Below, in pieces: positions 9,167 to 17,184 of a DNA stretch of 64,000 nt (the stretch's first letter is position 1; each line of letters starts with the position of its first letter). Source of the stretch: a bacterium (GTDB lineage Bacteria; Myxococcota_A; Bradymonadia; UBA7976; UBA1532). Below the pieces are notes generated by a model. It did not search any database and was not told where the DNA came from. It was given only the letters and a program-made list of their open reading frames with translations. Made by a program: the position numbers and the translations under genes. The stretch spans positions 1-64,000 of the forward strand of contig JAUHYW010000032.1 in NCBI GenBank assembly GCA_030426085.1, given 5' to 3'.

Positions 9167-10661
9167 CGTCGGTGAGGTCGTACTCGACCCGGTCTTCGCT
9201 GGTGACGATGGCGTCGACGAGGCTGGCCAGCCACACCGCGCCGGCGGCCACGAAGAAGGCGGTCGCCCGGGTGTAGTGGCCGTTGGCGTCGTCCTCCCGG
9301 GCGAGGCCGTCGGCGGAGGGGTTGTCGGCGGCGTCGGACTCGGCCGCCGCGCCCAGCGCCGCCGAGATGATGCCCGCGCCGAGGGTGGCGGTGAAGCCGG
9401 TGAGGTAGCCCGCGCCCCGCCCGGCGTGGCCCTGGCTGATCTGGCCCAGGCCGGGCAGCAGCGCCGAGCGCAGGATGGCGCCGGAGGCGGTGTACTCCTC
9501 GCGGATGCTGTCGGAGAGCGCCCGCATCGCGGCCCGGTCGAAGGGCTGGCGGGTGGCGCCGAGGTCCCGGCCGCTGGCGACGTCGATGGCCCGCCCCGAG
9601 AGGGTGACGGTGTCCCCGTCGCTGAGCACGCTGCCCGCGATGAGGGTGTCGGCGCCGAGCATCGCGGCCAGGGCCCGGGCGTCGTCGAGGGCGAAGCGGC
9701 CGTCGTCCCGCCGGTGCAGGCGCTCGAGCCCATCCTCGAAACGCGCGGGGTCGACCATCACCAGCCCCGGGCGGTGCAGCAGACGGGCGGCGACCAGCTC
9801 GGTGCCGCTGGCGTCGAGGTGCTCCCGGTGGCTGGCGTCGTCGAGCGCGGTCAGGGGCAGCACGGCGAGCCGGGGCACGCCGGGGCGCTGCTCGATGCCC
9901 AGGCGCAGGCGGTCGACGAGGCCGTCCACCCCGCCGCGCACGTCGGCGGTGCGCGGTTCGGGCGGGGCGATGATGGCTTCGAAGGGCGCCGGCGCGGGCG
10001 TCGGGGGGGGCGCGGGGGCCATGGTCGGCGGCGGGGCCACGGGCGGCGTCGTCGGGAGCGGGGGTGCGTCCTCGGGCTCGGCTGGCTTCGGGTCGAGTTC
10101 GGCTGGCTTCGGGTCGGGCTCGGCCGCCTTCGGGGGGTCGGGGTCGGGCGCCTCCTCGGGCGGGGGATCGGTCGTCGGCGGCTCGGGGGGCTTCGGATCG
10201 GTCTTGGCTTCTGCTTTGGCCTTGCGCTTGGCCTCCGGCGGGCGGGGCACCGAGATGAGCACGGTGCGCCGATCATCGCCGATGTACTCGGCCTGGATGT
10301 CTTTGACGAGGTCCCGGGTGATGACCCGCCGCTTGAAGCGGATCCGCAGGATGGCCCCCGGCGGGCGCTCGGTCGACGGGTGCAGCAGCGTGCGCCGGAT
10401 CGCCCGGTCGCGGGTCTTGATCCACTTGCGCTTGGCGGTGATGCCGCCCAGCCGCAGGATCAGCACCTCGCCCTTGCGGGCCGGGATGACCTCGGCCAGT
10501 GATCCGTCGATGGGGGTCGAGGCGGTGAAGACGAAGTCGAGGCGATCGGGGTGGCTCTCGAAGCGCACCGACTCGACGGCGCCGGGTTGGGCGAGCGCGG
10601 CGGAGGCCGCGAGGCTCAGAGCGGCGATCACGAACAGCAGCGGGCGGGCAGCGGGCATCAT
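9150..10661 (-). CDS. AMIN-like / FlgO-CsgG-like envelope protein with C-terminal membrane helices
   Basis: 503 residues. Signal peptide (MMPAARPLLFVIAALSLAAS), then an AMIN-like beta domain (~25-135). A long Pro/Asp/Lys/Glu linker (~140-230) is built of DPKPAE-like repeats and could span periplasm. It is followed by a FlgO/CsgG-type domain (VPRLAVLPLTALDD, ELVAARLLHRPGLVMVDPARFE, LGADTLIAGSVLSDGDTVTLSGRAIDV). The end carries a two-helix module, LRSALLPGLGQISQGHAGRG, as in DUF5683-like proteins, and a last hydrophobic helix. FlgO/CsgG domains usually belong to outer-membrane assembly proteins. Two adjacent ATGs (10661, 10658) could start it. The role is unknown. Confidence 0.8.
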   Translation of the reverse strand: MMPAARPLLFVIAALSLAASAALAQPGAVESVRFESHPDRLDFVFTASTPIDGSLAEVIPARKGEVLILRLGGITAKRKWIKTRDRAIRRTLLHPSTERPPGAILRIRFKRRVITRDLVKDIQAEYIGDDRRTVLISVPRPPEAKRKAKAEAKTDPKPPEPPTTDPPPEEAPDPDPPKAAEPDPKPAELDPKPAEPEDAPPLPTTPPVAPPPTMAPAPPPTPAPAPFEAIIAPPEPRTADVRGGVDGLVDRLRLGIEQRPGVPRLAVLPLTALDDASHREHLDASGTELVAARLLHRPGLVMVDPARFEDGLERLHRRDDGRFALDDARALAAMLGADTLIAGSVLSDGDTVTLSGRAIDVASGRDLGATRQPFDRAAMRALSDSIREEYTASGAILRSALLPGLGQISQGHAGRGAGYLTGFTATLGAGIISAALGAAAESDAADNPSADGLAREDDANGHYTRATAFFVAAGAVWLASLVDAIVTSEDRVEYDLTDDAPPR

Positions 10662-10710
10662 CGTGCCCAGACTCGACCGGTTGCCGGTCGAAGTCAACTC
10701 GGGGCCCGGT

Positions 10711-11139
10711 TCACCGATCGGGGGCGACGAACTTGCGCTCTTCGACGCGGTAGGCCGAGTGGGGGACCCGCCCCACCAGCAGCGGGCGGGCGTGCTCGGC
10801 CGAGAGCCCGAACTGGTAGATGACCTTCGGGTCGTGCTGATCGCAGAGCACGAAGTACATCGCTTTGACGCCGTTGTCGAACCAGCCGGTGAGGTGGTCG
10901 CCCCACTGCGGCTTGTACTCGGCAACCCGCCCGTGCAGGTCGGGGGCCAGCGCCCGGTAGGGCTCGACCGCCCGCTCGCAGCACATCACCACCGGGCCAC
11001 ACGCGCTGTGGTCGTCGGAGTCGCCGTGCTTGTGGATGTAGATGCCGGCGACGCCCTCGCTGTCGAAGGGCACCAGCCACGAGGCGCGCCGGGGCTTGGG
11101 GGCCGGCCGGCGCTTCTTCTTCTTGATCTTGCGGACCAT
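10711..11139 (-). CDS. Unrecognised small protein with Lys/Arg-rich amino end
   Basis: 142 residues. The first ~20 are strongly basic (MVRKIKKKKRRPAPKPRR). The remainder is a compact mixed domain with Trp/Tyr, several Cys (DDHSACGPVVMCCERAVE, YFVLCDQHDPK) and His pairs (IHKHGDSDDH), which might bind metal or nucleic acid. There is no signal peptide. It sits between the fructosamine-kinase-like gene (39 bp) and the AMIN/FlgO-like gene (49 bp) on the same strand. Codon use is as biased as its neighbours, which supports it as real. I do not recognise the family. Confidence 0.7.
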   Translation of the reverse strand: MVRKIKKKKRRPAPKPRRASWLVPFDSEGVAGIYIHKHGDSDDHSACGPVVMCCERAVEPYRALAPDLHGRVAEYKPQWGDHLTGWFDNGVKAMYFVLCDQHDPKVIYQFGLSAEHARPLLVGRVPHSAYRVEERKFVAPDR

Positions 11140-11178
11140 GGCAGAACGATGCCCCGGGCGGGGCCCGGGTCGCTGCGG

Positions 11179-11976
11179 TCAGGCGGAGCGGTCGAGGATG
11201 CGCCGGACGTGGCCCAGGTAGCCGGCGCCGAAGAGGTGCACGTGCACCAGCACGAAGTAGAGCTGGTGGAACGGGATCGCCTCGGCGACCGCCCGGGGGA
11301 TCGGCCGCAGCGCGCGATAGGCGTCCCAGAAGCGGGGGCCGAAGCCGCCGAAGAGGTGCATCATCGCCAGATCGACGCTGCGTTCGCCGCGCCAGACCGA
11401 GGGGTCGATGAGCGCGGGGCCGGCGGCGCTCATCAGCACGTTGCCGCTCCACAGGTCGCCGTGCACGAGGCATGGGCCCTCGACCGGGGGGTCGAAGTCG
11501 GCCAGCAGGCGCTCGACGGCCGGGGCCATGGCGCCCAAGGTCGTTCGGGTGGCGGCGAGCAGCGGGTCGATGCGGTGGCGGGCCCAGAAGTCGGACCAGT
11601 CGGTGGAGGCCGGCGAGCGGGGCAGGGGGAACGACCCGAGGAAGATGGGGTCGGGCCAGCCGTAGCCGTCGGCCGGGGTGGCGTGCAGCCGGGCGATCTG
11701 CTCGGCGAGGCCCACCGGGTCGTCGGGGCCCGGCGGCAGGTGGCGCATCACGATGCCCTCGGGCCCGGCCCAGCGCACGGCCGGGACCCGCACCCCGGCG
11801 TCGCTCAGCGCCCGCAGGCCGCGGGCTTCGGCTTCGAAGAGGCCGGCCGGCGCCCGGGGGTGGCACTTCACGACCCACGCCCCGGCCCGGTGCACGTCGC
11901 TGATGCTGCCGCCGGAGAGGCGGGTCGTCGGCGTATCGGGCAGCCCGGCCCGGGCGAGGACGGCGGAGGGGGTCAC
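11179..11976 (-). CDS. Fructosamine/ketosamine-3-kinase family protein
   Basis: 265 residues of the FN3K/APH protein-kinase-like fold. The catalytic loop is LVHGDLWSGNVL and the metal-binding segment IDPSVWRGERSVDLAMMHLF, followed by GGFGPRFWDAYRA, the characteristic FN3K run. A glycine-rich start (LSGGSISDVHRAG) and a lysine strand AWVVKCH form the ATP lobe. FN3K enzymes phosphorylate sugar adducts on lysines, allowing deglycation. The GTG at 11974-11976, ten bases past the upstream stop, is the most likely start, though a longer amino end in the FadL gene is open. It is probably the last gene of the lipoprotein/FadL operon. Confidence 0.85.
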   Translation of the reverse strand: MTPSAVLARAGLPDTPTTRLSGGSISDVHRAGAWVVKCHPRAPAGLFEAEARGLRALSDAGVRVPAVRWAGPEGIVMRHLPPGPDDPVGLAEQIARLHATPADGYGWPDPIFLGSFPLPRSPASTDWSDFWARHRIDPLLAATRTTLGAMAPAVERLLADFDPPVEGPCLVHGDLWSGNVLMSAAGPALIDPSVWRGERSVDLAMMHLFGGFGPRFWDAYRALRPIPRAVAEAIPFHQLYFVLVHVHLFGAGYLGHVRRILDRSA

Positions 11977-11986
11977 CGGTGAGGCG

Positions 11987-13510
11987 TCAGAAGCGGATGC
12001 GGGCGGCGGCGGTGCCCCCGGCGAGCACGAGGGTGTAGGTCCCGTTGGCCAGATCGTAGTCGCTGCCGGTGTTCTCACGGGGCAGGACGTACTGGACGTG
12101 CAGGTCGAGCACCAGGTCGAGCAGGCCGCCGCCGATGAGGTCGATGGCCCCGAAGCCGTACCCCCCGGTCGCGCCGAAGACCACCCGCGGGCCGTCGGGG
12201 CTGGCGACGTCCAGCGTCGCGTCGGGGCTGGCCGCGGTGTGGTAGCCCAGCACGGCGCCGAGGAACCAGTCGTCGGTGGTGTACATGCCCCGCACGTCGA
12301 GGTGCCAGGTGTCGGACCAGTCGCGGGGCAGGTCGACGGCGGCGTCGGTGCCCAGGCCCAGCTCGGGCTGCACCAGCTCGTTGCTCGACAGCTTCGCCCC
12401 GAGCACGTCGACGACGCTGTTGAAGAACAGCGAGGCGTTGGCCCCCACGTTCCAGTTGTCGTCGATGCGCCAGTCGACGCCCATGTTGAGGTTGGGCGGC
12501 ACCGGGAAGGTGACCTCGGCCTCGCCGTTGACCTCGGCCGGGTACTTGAGGCCCTGGGCGACGAGGTCTTCGGTGAAGAGCGGGTCGTCCATGTCGAGGG
12601 TGAAGCCGCCCTCGAAGACGATGGGCACCCGGTGGGCGTAGCTGACGCCGAGCTGCACGTCGGGCAGCGGGGCGTAGGCGATGCCGACCCGGGCGGCCCA
12701 CGACCAGCCGAAGGCCGGGCCGATGTCGACCGGGCGGCTGAGCACGTCCAGCTCGCGCACCTCGGAGGGCGCGTCGGGCCCGAACGAGTTGGGCTGGCCG
12801 ATGGGCGGGTTGGCGAAGGCGTCCCGCATGAGCGGGGTGCTGGCCAGATCGACGACCTTGCGCAGCCGCACCTGACCCCCGACGAGCCCGCCGCCGACGC
12901 CGATGGAGAGGTTGTCGGCCGCCTTGTACGACAGCGCCGCCGCCGCCTCGACCGTCAGCAGCTCGACCGATTGCAGGGCCCACTTCTGGGGGCCGTCGTC
13001 GTCGAACTCGAGCATCGCGCCGAAGGGCACGAAGAAGCCCAGGCCCAGGCTGAAGTCGTCGTCCAGCTTGCGGGCGTAGAACATCTGCGGCGCGGGGGCC
13101 GGCACCGGGCCCAGCCGGATGAAGTCGGAGGCCGTCGCGCTGCCCGCGGGGCCGGTGCGCGAGGGATCCATGTCCTCCTCGGGCACCGGGGCCTTGAAGC
13201 GCAGGTTGTCGGGGTGCTGGTAGCGGCCGAGGCGCTCGCGGTCGTAGTTCACGTGCAGGTAGAGGATGGAGAAGCCGAGCAGCCACTCCGAGGTGCGCTC
13301 GTCCACCACCCGGGTGATCATCGCCGGGTTCCAGTAGACCGCGGCCGGGTCACGGGCCACCGCCGAGGACGAGCTGGTGCCCACCACCGGGGCCGACAGG
13401 CCGCTGGCGAAGGCCGGGCCGGCGGCCAGGGTCGAGGCCAGCACCATCGCCGCCAGCCGGGTCGCTGCCGGTCGGGTCGCGGTCGGTCGGGTCGCCGGGC
13501 GCGCCATCAT
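11987..13510 (-). CDS. OmpP1/FadL-type outer-membrane transporter
   Basis: 507 residues. After a long signal peptide (cleaved near FASG) comes the FadL hallmark region SGLSAPVVGTSSSSAVARDP then AAVYWNPAMI (N-terminal plug with WNPA). A beta-barrel of ~14 strands follows (GLGFFVPFGAMLEF, LSIGVGGGLVGGQVRL, WSWAARVGIAYAPLPDVQLG, GVDWRIDDNWNVGANAS), ending TAAARIRF with a C-terminal Phe. FadL proteins carry hydrophobic compounds laterally through the outer membrane. The ATG (13508-13510) overlaps the stop of the upstream lipoprotein as ATGA, so the barrel is translationally coupled to three paralogous lipoproteins. Confidence 0.92.
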   Translation of the reverse strand: MMARPATRPTATRPAATRLAAMVLASTLAAGPAFASGLSAPVVGTSSSSAVARDPAAVYWNPAMITRVVDERTSEWLLGFSILYLHVNYDRERLGRYQHPDNLRFKAPVPEEDMDPSRTGPAGSATASDFIRLGPVPAPAPQMFYARKLDDDFSLGLGFFVPFGAMLEFDDDGPQKWALQSVELLTVEAAAALSYKAADNLSIGVGGGLVGGQVRLRKVVDLASTPLMRDAFANPPIGQPNSFGPDAPSEVRELDVLSRPVDIGPAFGWSWAARVGIAYAPLPDVQLGVSYAHRVPIVFEGGFTLDMDDPLFTEDLVAQGLKYPAEVNGEAEVTFPVPPNLNMGVDWRIDDNWNVGANASLFFNSVVDVLGAKLSSNELVQPELGLGTDAAVDLPRDWSDTWHLDVRGMYTTDDWFLGAVLGYHTAASPDATLDVASPDGPRVVFGATGGYGFGAIDLIGGGLLDLVLDLHVQYVLPRENTGSDYDLANGTYTLVLAGGTAAARIRF

Positions 13511-15291
13511 CGGATCCTCTCGACGGTCAGGGACAGGCGGGCCCGCGACGGCTTGTCGCCGATGGTGAGCCGGTAGGCGCGGTCGCCCTCGTCGCCCACG
13601 AACAGCGTCATGCCCGGCTCGACCCGGATCTTGAGGTGGGTCGCGTCGTCGTCGACCCGCTCGCGGGTGGCGAGCTGCTCGGTCAGGTCGCGGTCGGCGA
13701 AGAAGCCGGGGTTGGCGTAGGTGTAGGGCCGGATGGGGGTGTCGCTGCGGTCGCGGGGGATGTCCTCCGGCGCGATGTAGAACAGGTAGTCGGCCCCGCC
13801 CGGCTCGTCGGCGCTGCGCACCCAGCGATAGAAGATGTCGGCCTCGCCCCAGGTGTTGTCGAAGAGCTTGGCCGCCACCTGCACCAGCGCGGTGGGATCG
13901 GCCTGCAAGCTGGCCTTGACCCCCGTGATGAGGTCCGACATCGACAGGCCGAGGGGCACGTCCTCGAGCACGAAGGTCACGTTGGCCTCGCCCTCGGGGA
14001 TGCCCCCGTCGTGCACCCTGATCTGGGCCACCTCGGTGATGAGATCCCAGATGTAGGTCGGCGGCGGCGGCGCGCCGACCCCGCCCGGCGTGGCGAGGCT
14101 CAGCCAGCCGTCCTCCACCGACATGGTCAGCAGGTCGCCGTCCTGGCCCGGGGTGCGGTCGTAGGTCCGGAACAGGTTGTGGTCCTGCCAGCGGGCGTAG
14201 GCCGCCTCGGCGACCACCCGCTCGAGGGTGTAGGGGGCCGCGGTCCACACCGCGCCGTCGCCCCGGGGGGCCGGCTGGCGGTTGGTGCCGGCCGGGATGA
14301 AGCGGGCGTCCTCGCCGAGCGCGAACTCCATGCGGGCGATGGTCGGGGGATCGGCGAACGAGCCCTCGATGTTCAGCCAGTCGGGGTTGGAGAAGTCGAA
14401 GAGCAGCTCGGGGTGATCATCGATGGAGTTGACCCCCGCGATGGCCGCCATCTCGAGGTCGATGCCCTTGTCCGGCGCGCCGTTGGTGTTCGCGTTGACC
14501 ACCATGTGCAGGTCGTCGCCGAAGAGCTGAGCCTCGACCGGGCCGGCGATGAAGCCGGGATGATAGACCCCATTGTCGGCGTACGGCCCGTAGCGCCGCT
14601 GGAGCGTGCGCAGGTCGCTCAGGACGTCGTCGAGGAAGACCGGCAGCTTGCCCGGCTCGACCGGGTACAACCCCTCGGGGTTGTCGGGGGTGCGCGGGCC
14701 GAGCCGCAGCCGGGCGTTGGGGTGGGAGCCGATGACGTGGGCCACCATCGCCGCCCCGACGTCGCCCGGGGCGAGGAAGGCCGCGTCCGGCGCGCCGCCG
14801 AGGGCCGCGCCGAGCACCTCGGGCACCGAGAAGCCGATCTCCGGGGCGAGTTGCAGCAGCGGGGCCATGGAGGTGCCGCTGAGATCGGCCGTCTGGGGCG
14901 ACATCTGGAGCAGCCGGATCAGGTTGCCCCTGGCCCGCTCGGCGGGGTCGGTCGCGTCGAGGTCGGGCGTCTCGGCCAGGATGGCGGCGATGGCGTGATC
15001 GATGAGCTGCGGGGCGCCGTCGGGCGTGCCTTGCAGATCGATGTCGGTCAGCCAGGTGCGCTCGAGCACCGACGGGGGGAGCTGACGCAGGTCGATGCGG
15101 GTCAGCACCTTCTGGAAGTCGGTGACGTCCAGCGGGGTGAACCGCAGCTCGACCTCGCGGGCCTCGCCGACCGCCAGCGGGGTCGGCGGCGGCGCCTCGG
15201 GCTCTTCTTCGACGCAGCCGAGGCCGAGCAGGCCGACCGCGAGCATCAGCCGGGCGCCGGCCCGGCGGGGCGACATCGACGGGCTGCACAT
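13507..15291 (-). CDS. Paralogous core lipoprotein, no Ig-like domain (paralogue C)
   Basis: 594 residues from the ATG at 15291, preferred over 15309 because GAGGAG lies ten bases before it. Lipoprotein signal ends LLGLGC (Cys26). The rest is the ~500-residue core shared with the next two genes upstream. Marks of the core are a helix ending in MSPQTADLSGTSMAPLLQL, HPGF (His244), the ELLFDFSNPDWLNIEG beta segment, an APYTLERVVAEAAYARW helix, and IWDLITEVAQIRVHDGGI (Asp428) then EGEANVTFVLEDVPLGL. It is shorter than its paralogues and starts straight into the core. The ATGA overlap ties it to the FadL-type gene. I do not recognise the family. Confidence 0.88.
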   Translation of the reverse strand: MCSPSMSPRRAGARLMLAVGLLGLGCVEEEPEAPPPTPLAVGEAREVELRFTPLDVTDFQKVLTRIDLRQLPPSVLERTWLTDIDLQGTPDGAPQLIDHAIAAILAETPDLDATDPAERARGNLIRLLQMSPQTADLSGTSMAPLLQLAPEIGFSVPEVLGAALGGAPDAAFLAPGDVGAAMVAHVIGSHPNARLRLGPRTPDNPEGLYPVEPGKLPVFLDDVLSDLRTLQRRYGPYADNGVYHPGFIAGPVEAQLFGDDLHMVVNANTNGAPDKGIDLEMAAIAGVNSIDDHPELLFDFSNPDWLNIEGSFADPPTIARMEFALGEDARFIPAGTNRQPAPRGDGAVWTAAPYTLERVVAEAAYARWQDHNLFRTYDRTPGQDGDLLTMSVEDGWLSLATPGGVGAPPPPTYIWDLITEVAQIRVHDGGIPEGEANVTFVLEDVPLGLSMSDLITGVKASLQADPTALVQVAAKLFDNTWGEADIFYRWVRSADEPGGADYLFYIAPEDIPRDRSDTPIRPYTYANPGFFADRDLTEQLATRERVDDDATHLKIRVEPGMTLFVGDEGDRAYRLTIGDKPSRARLSLTVERIR

Positions 15292-15298
15292 CGGGGGG

Positions 15299-17146
15299 TC
15301 ACTCCTCATCGGACATCACCGTCTGGCCGATGACCACGCGATCGCGCTGCCACGGGCCGATGTCGAGCACCACCGGCTCACCCGCCGCCGACGCGGTCCA
15401 GTAGCGGCGGCTCTCGGCGCCCAGGCTGACCGTGCGCACCCCGCCGCTGCCCTCGGCGAGCGCCTCGGCGGTGGGGTAGAGCGCCGGCGCGGTCTCGTCG
15501 ACCTCGAGCGCCGGGCCCTCGGCCAGCCAGATGGTCGCCTCGCTCGGCAGCACGCTGGGATCACCCACCATCAGCCCGACCAGGGTCTCCCGCTGCGCTT
15601 GCAGGATGGGGCGCATCGTATCGATGAGGCCCGCGGCGTCGAGGCCGATGGGCAGCAGCGGCAGCTCGAGGCGCACGTTGGCCTCGCCCTCGGCGAGCCC
15701 GCCGTCGTGCAGGCGGGCCTGGGCCACGTCGAGGATCATGTCCCAGATCCAGGCCGGCGCCGGCGGAGGGCCCAGATCGGCCACGACGTCCACCACGACC
15801 CAGCCGGCGTCCCAGGCGACGTTGGCCGCGCCTTCGATGCTGCCCAGGTCGTAGGACCACGCCTGCGGGCCGTCCCACAGCGGCTCGAACGCCCGGCGGG
15901 ACGCCTCGCCCACGATGCGCTCCAGGGTCCACGGGTCGGGCGGCAGCCCGGCGAGCGTGGCGTAGGCCTCGGGCAGCTCGGAGACCTCGAGGGTCAGCGC
16001 CGCTCGCGGCTCGGGGTGCAGGCCGACGATCTCGAACGTGGCCGGGTCCTCGAAGTCGAGGTCGAGGATCGCGGTGCCCGCCGGGGGCAGGTCGACGTGG
16101 CTGGCGAAGCCTTCGCCCGGCTTCATGCCCGGGCGCACCCCGACGTTGCCGCTGCCCCGCACGATCATGGCGAAGGCCGGGGTGAACAGCTCGCCGGCCG
16201 GCGGCTCGGCCAGGAAGCCGGGGTGTCCGCTGGGGTGGGCCCCGTAGCGGTCGAAGAGCGGCGCCAGATCGCCCAGCCCGTCGGCCAGGGTCACCGGCAT
16301 GCGCCCGCCGCTGTTGGCGGGGAAGCTGGGGTGCGAGGCGATGAGGTTGTCGATCATCACGTCGGCCACCAGCACCGGGTCGAGGAACCGCTCGCTGGGC
16401 GGCAGCGCGAGCATGTCGGAGAGGATGCGGGCCGGCGCCAGCCCGAGCTGGCCCGACAGATCCATCACCGCGGCCAGCCCGGTGCCGTCGAGGTCCGCCG
16501 TGTCGGGGCTCATCACCAGCAGCCCGGCGAGGTTCTCGGCGGCGACGCCGTCCAGGTCGAAGCCCCAGTCCTCGGGGTGCTCCAGGGCGGCGAGCGCGTT
16601 GAGCACCAGCGGGCGCAGATCCAGCTCGGTGAGGGTGATCTGCTCTTGCGCCGCGGGGGGCAGGAGCTGCTCGAGGGCCAGCCGGTCGAGGCGCAGTTCG
16701 ACGGTGTTGCCCGGCGGGGGCTCCATCAGCGTGACCCGGTCGCCCTGCACCACCCGGTGGGTCACCGAGGGGCCGGCGGGGCAGTCGCCCGGGGCCAGCG
16801 GGGTCAGGGTCAGGGTGTGCGGCCCGGGGGTGAGTTGCACCGTGGTGCGCCAGGTGCTGCCGCCGGCCGCGATGAGCGGCTCGCCCTCGTCGACCACCAC
16901 CTGAACCGCCCGGGCGCCGGACGCCGTACCGGCGATCTCCAAGAAGGCCTCGGTGTGCGGCGCGCCGTCCTCGGGGTAGACGAAGGCCGCGGTCGGCGCC
17001 GCCGAGGGGCAGGCGACCTCGTCCGGCGGCGTCTCGTCGGGCGTCGGTTCGGTCGACTCCTGATCGCACGCGCCCAGCATCAGGCCGGCGGCCAGCGCCG
17101 CGCAGGGCCAGAGCCGGCGGGCGGGCCGACGGGCGGGGGGTCTCAT
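15299..17146 (-). CDS. Paralogous core lipoprotein with one Ig-like domain (paralogue B)
   Basis: 615 residues. Lipobox LMLGAC (Cys27), then an acidic linker and a single Ig-like domain (~residues 50-130; AFVYPEDGAPHTEAFLEIAG, PHTLTLTPLAPGDC). The shared core follows with LTELDLRPLVLNALAALEH, MSPDTADLDGTGLAAVMDL, HPGFLAEP (His308), PWTLERIVGEASRRAFEP and WIWDMILDVAQARLHDGG (Asp481) then EGEANVRLELPLLPIGL. It lies 38 bp after paralogue A and 7 bp before the start of paralogue C, so one transcript is likely. Identity with its neighbours is low but motif order and spacing are the same. Confidence 0.88.
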   Translation of the reverse strand: MRPPARRPARRLWPCAALAAGLMLGACDQESTEPTPDETPPDEVACPSAAPTAAFVYPEDGAPHTEAFLEIAGTASGARAVQVVVDEGEPLIAAGGSTWRTTVQLTPGPHTLTLTPLAPGDCPAGPSVTHRVVQGDRVTLMEPPPGNTVELRLDRLALEQLLPPAAQEQITLTELDLRPLVLNALAALEHPEDWGFDLDGVAAENLAGLLVMSPDTADLDGTGLAAVMDLSGQLGLAPARILSDMLALPPSERFLDPVLVADVMIDNLIASHPSFPANSGGRMPVTLADGLGDLAPLFDRYGAHPSGHPGFLAEPPAGELFTPAFAMIVRGSGNVGVRPGMKPGEGFASHVDLPPAGTAILDLDFEDPATFEIVGLHPEPRAALTLEVSELPEAYATLAGLPPDPWTLERIVGEASRRAFEPLWDGPQAWSYDLGSIEGAANVAWDAGWVVVDVVADLGPPPAPAWIWDMILDVAQARLHDGGLAEGEANVRLELPLLPIGLDAAGLIDTMRPILQAQRETLVGLMVGDPSVLPSEATIWLAEGPALEVDETAPALYPTAEALAEGSGGVRTVSLGAESRRYWTASAAGEPVVLDIGPWQRDRVVIGQTVMSDEE

Positions 17147-17184
17147 GGCGGCTCCGTGGACGGCGGTGAGCATCGATCGGGCCC

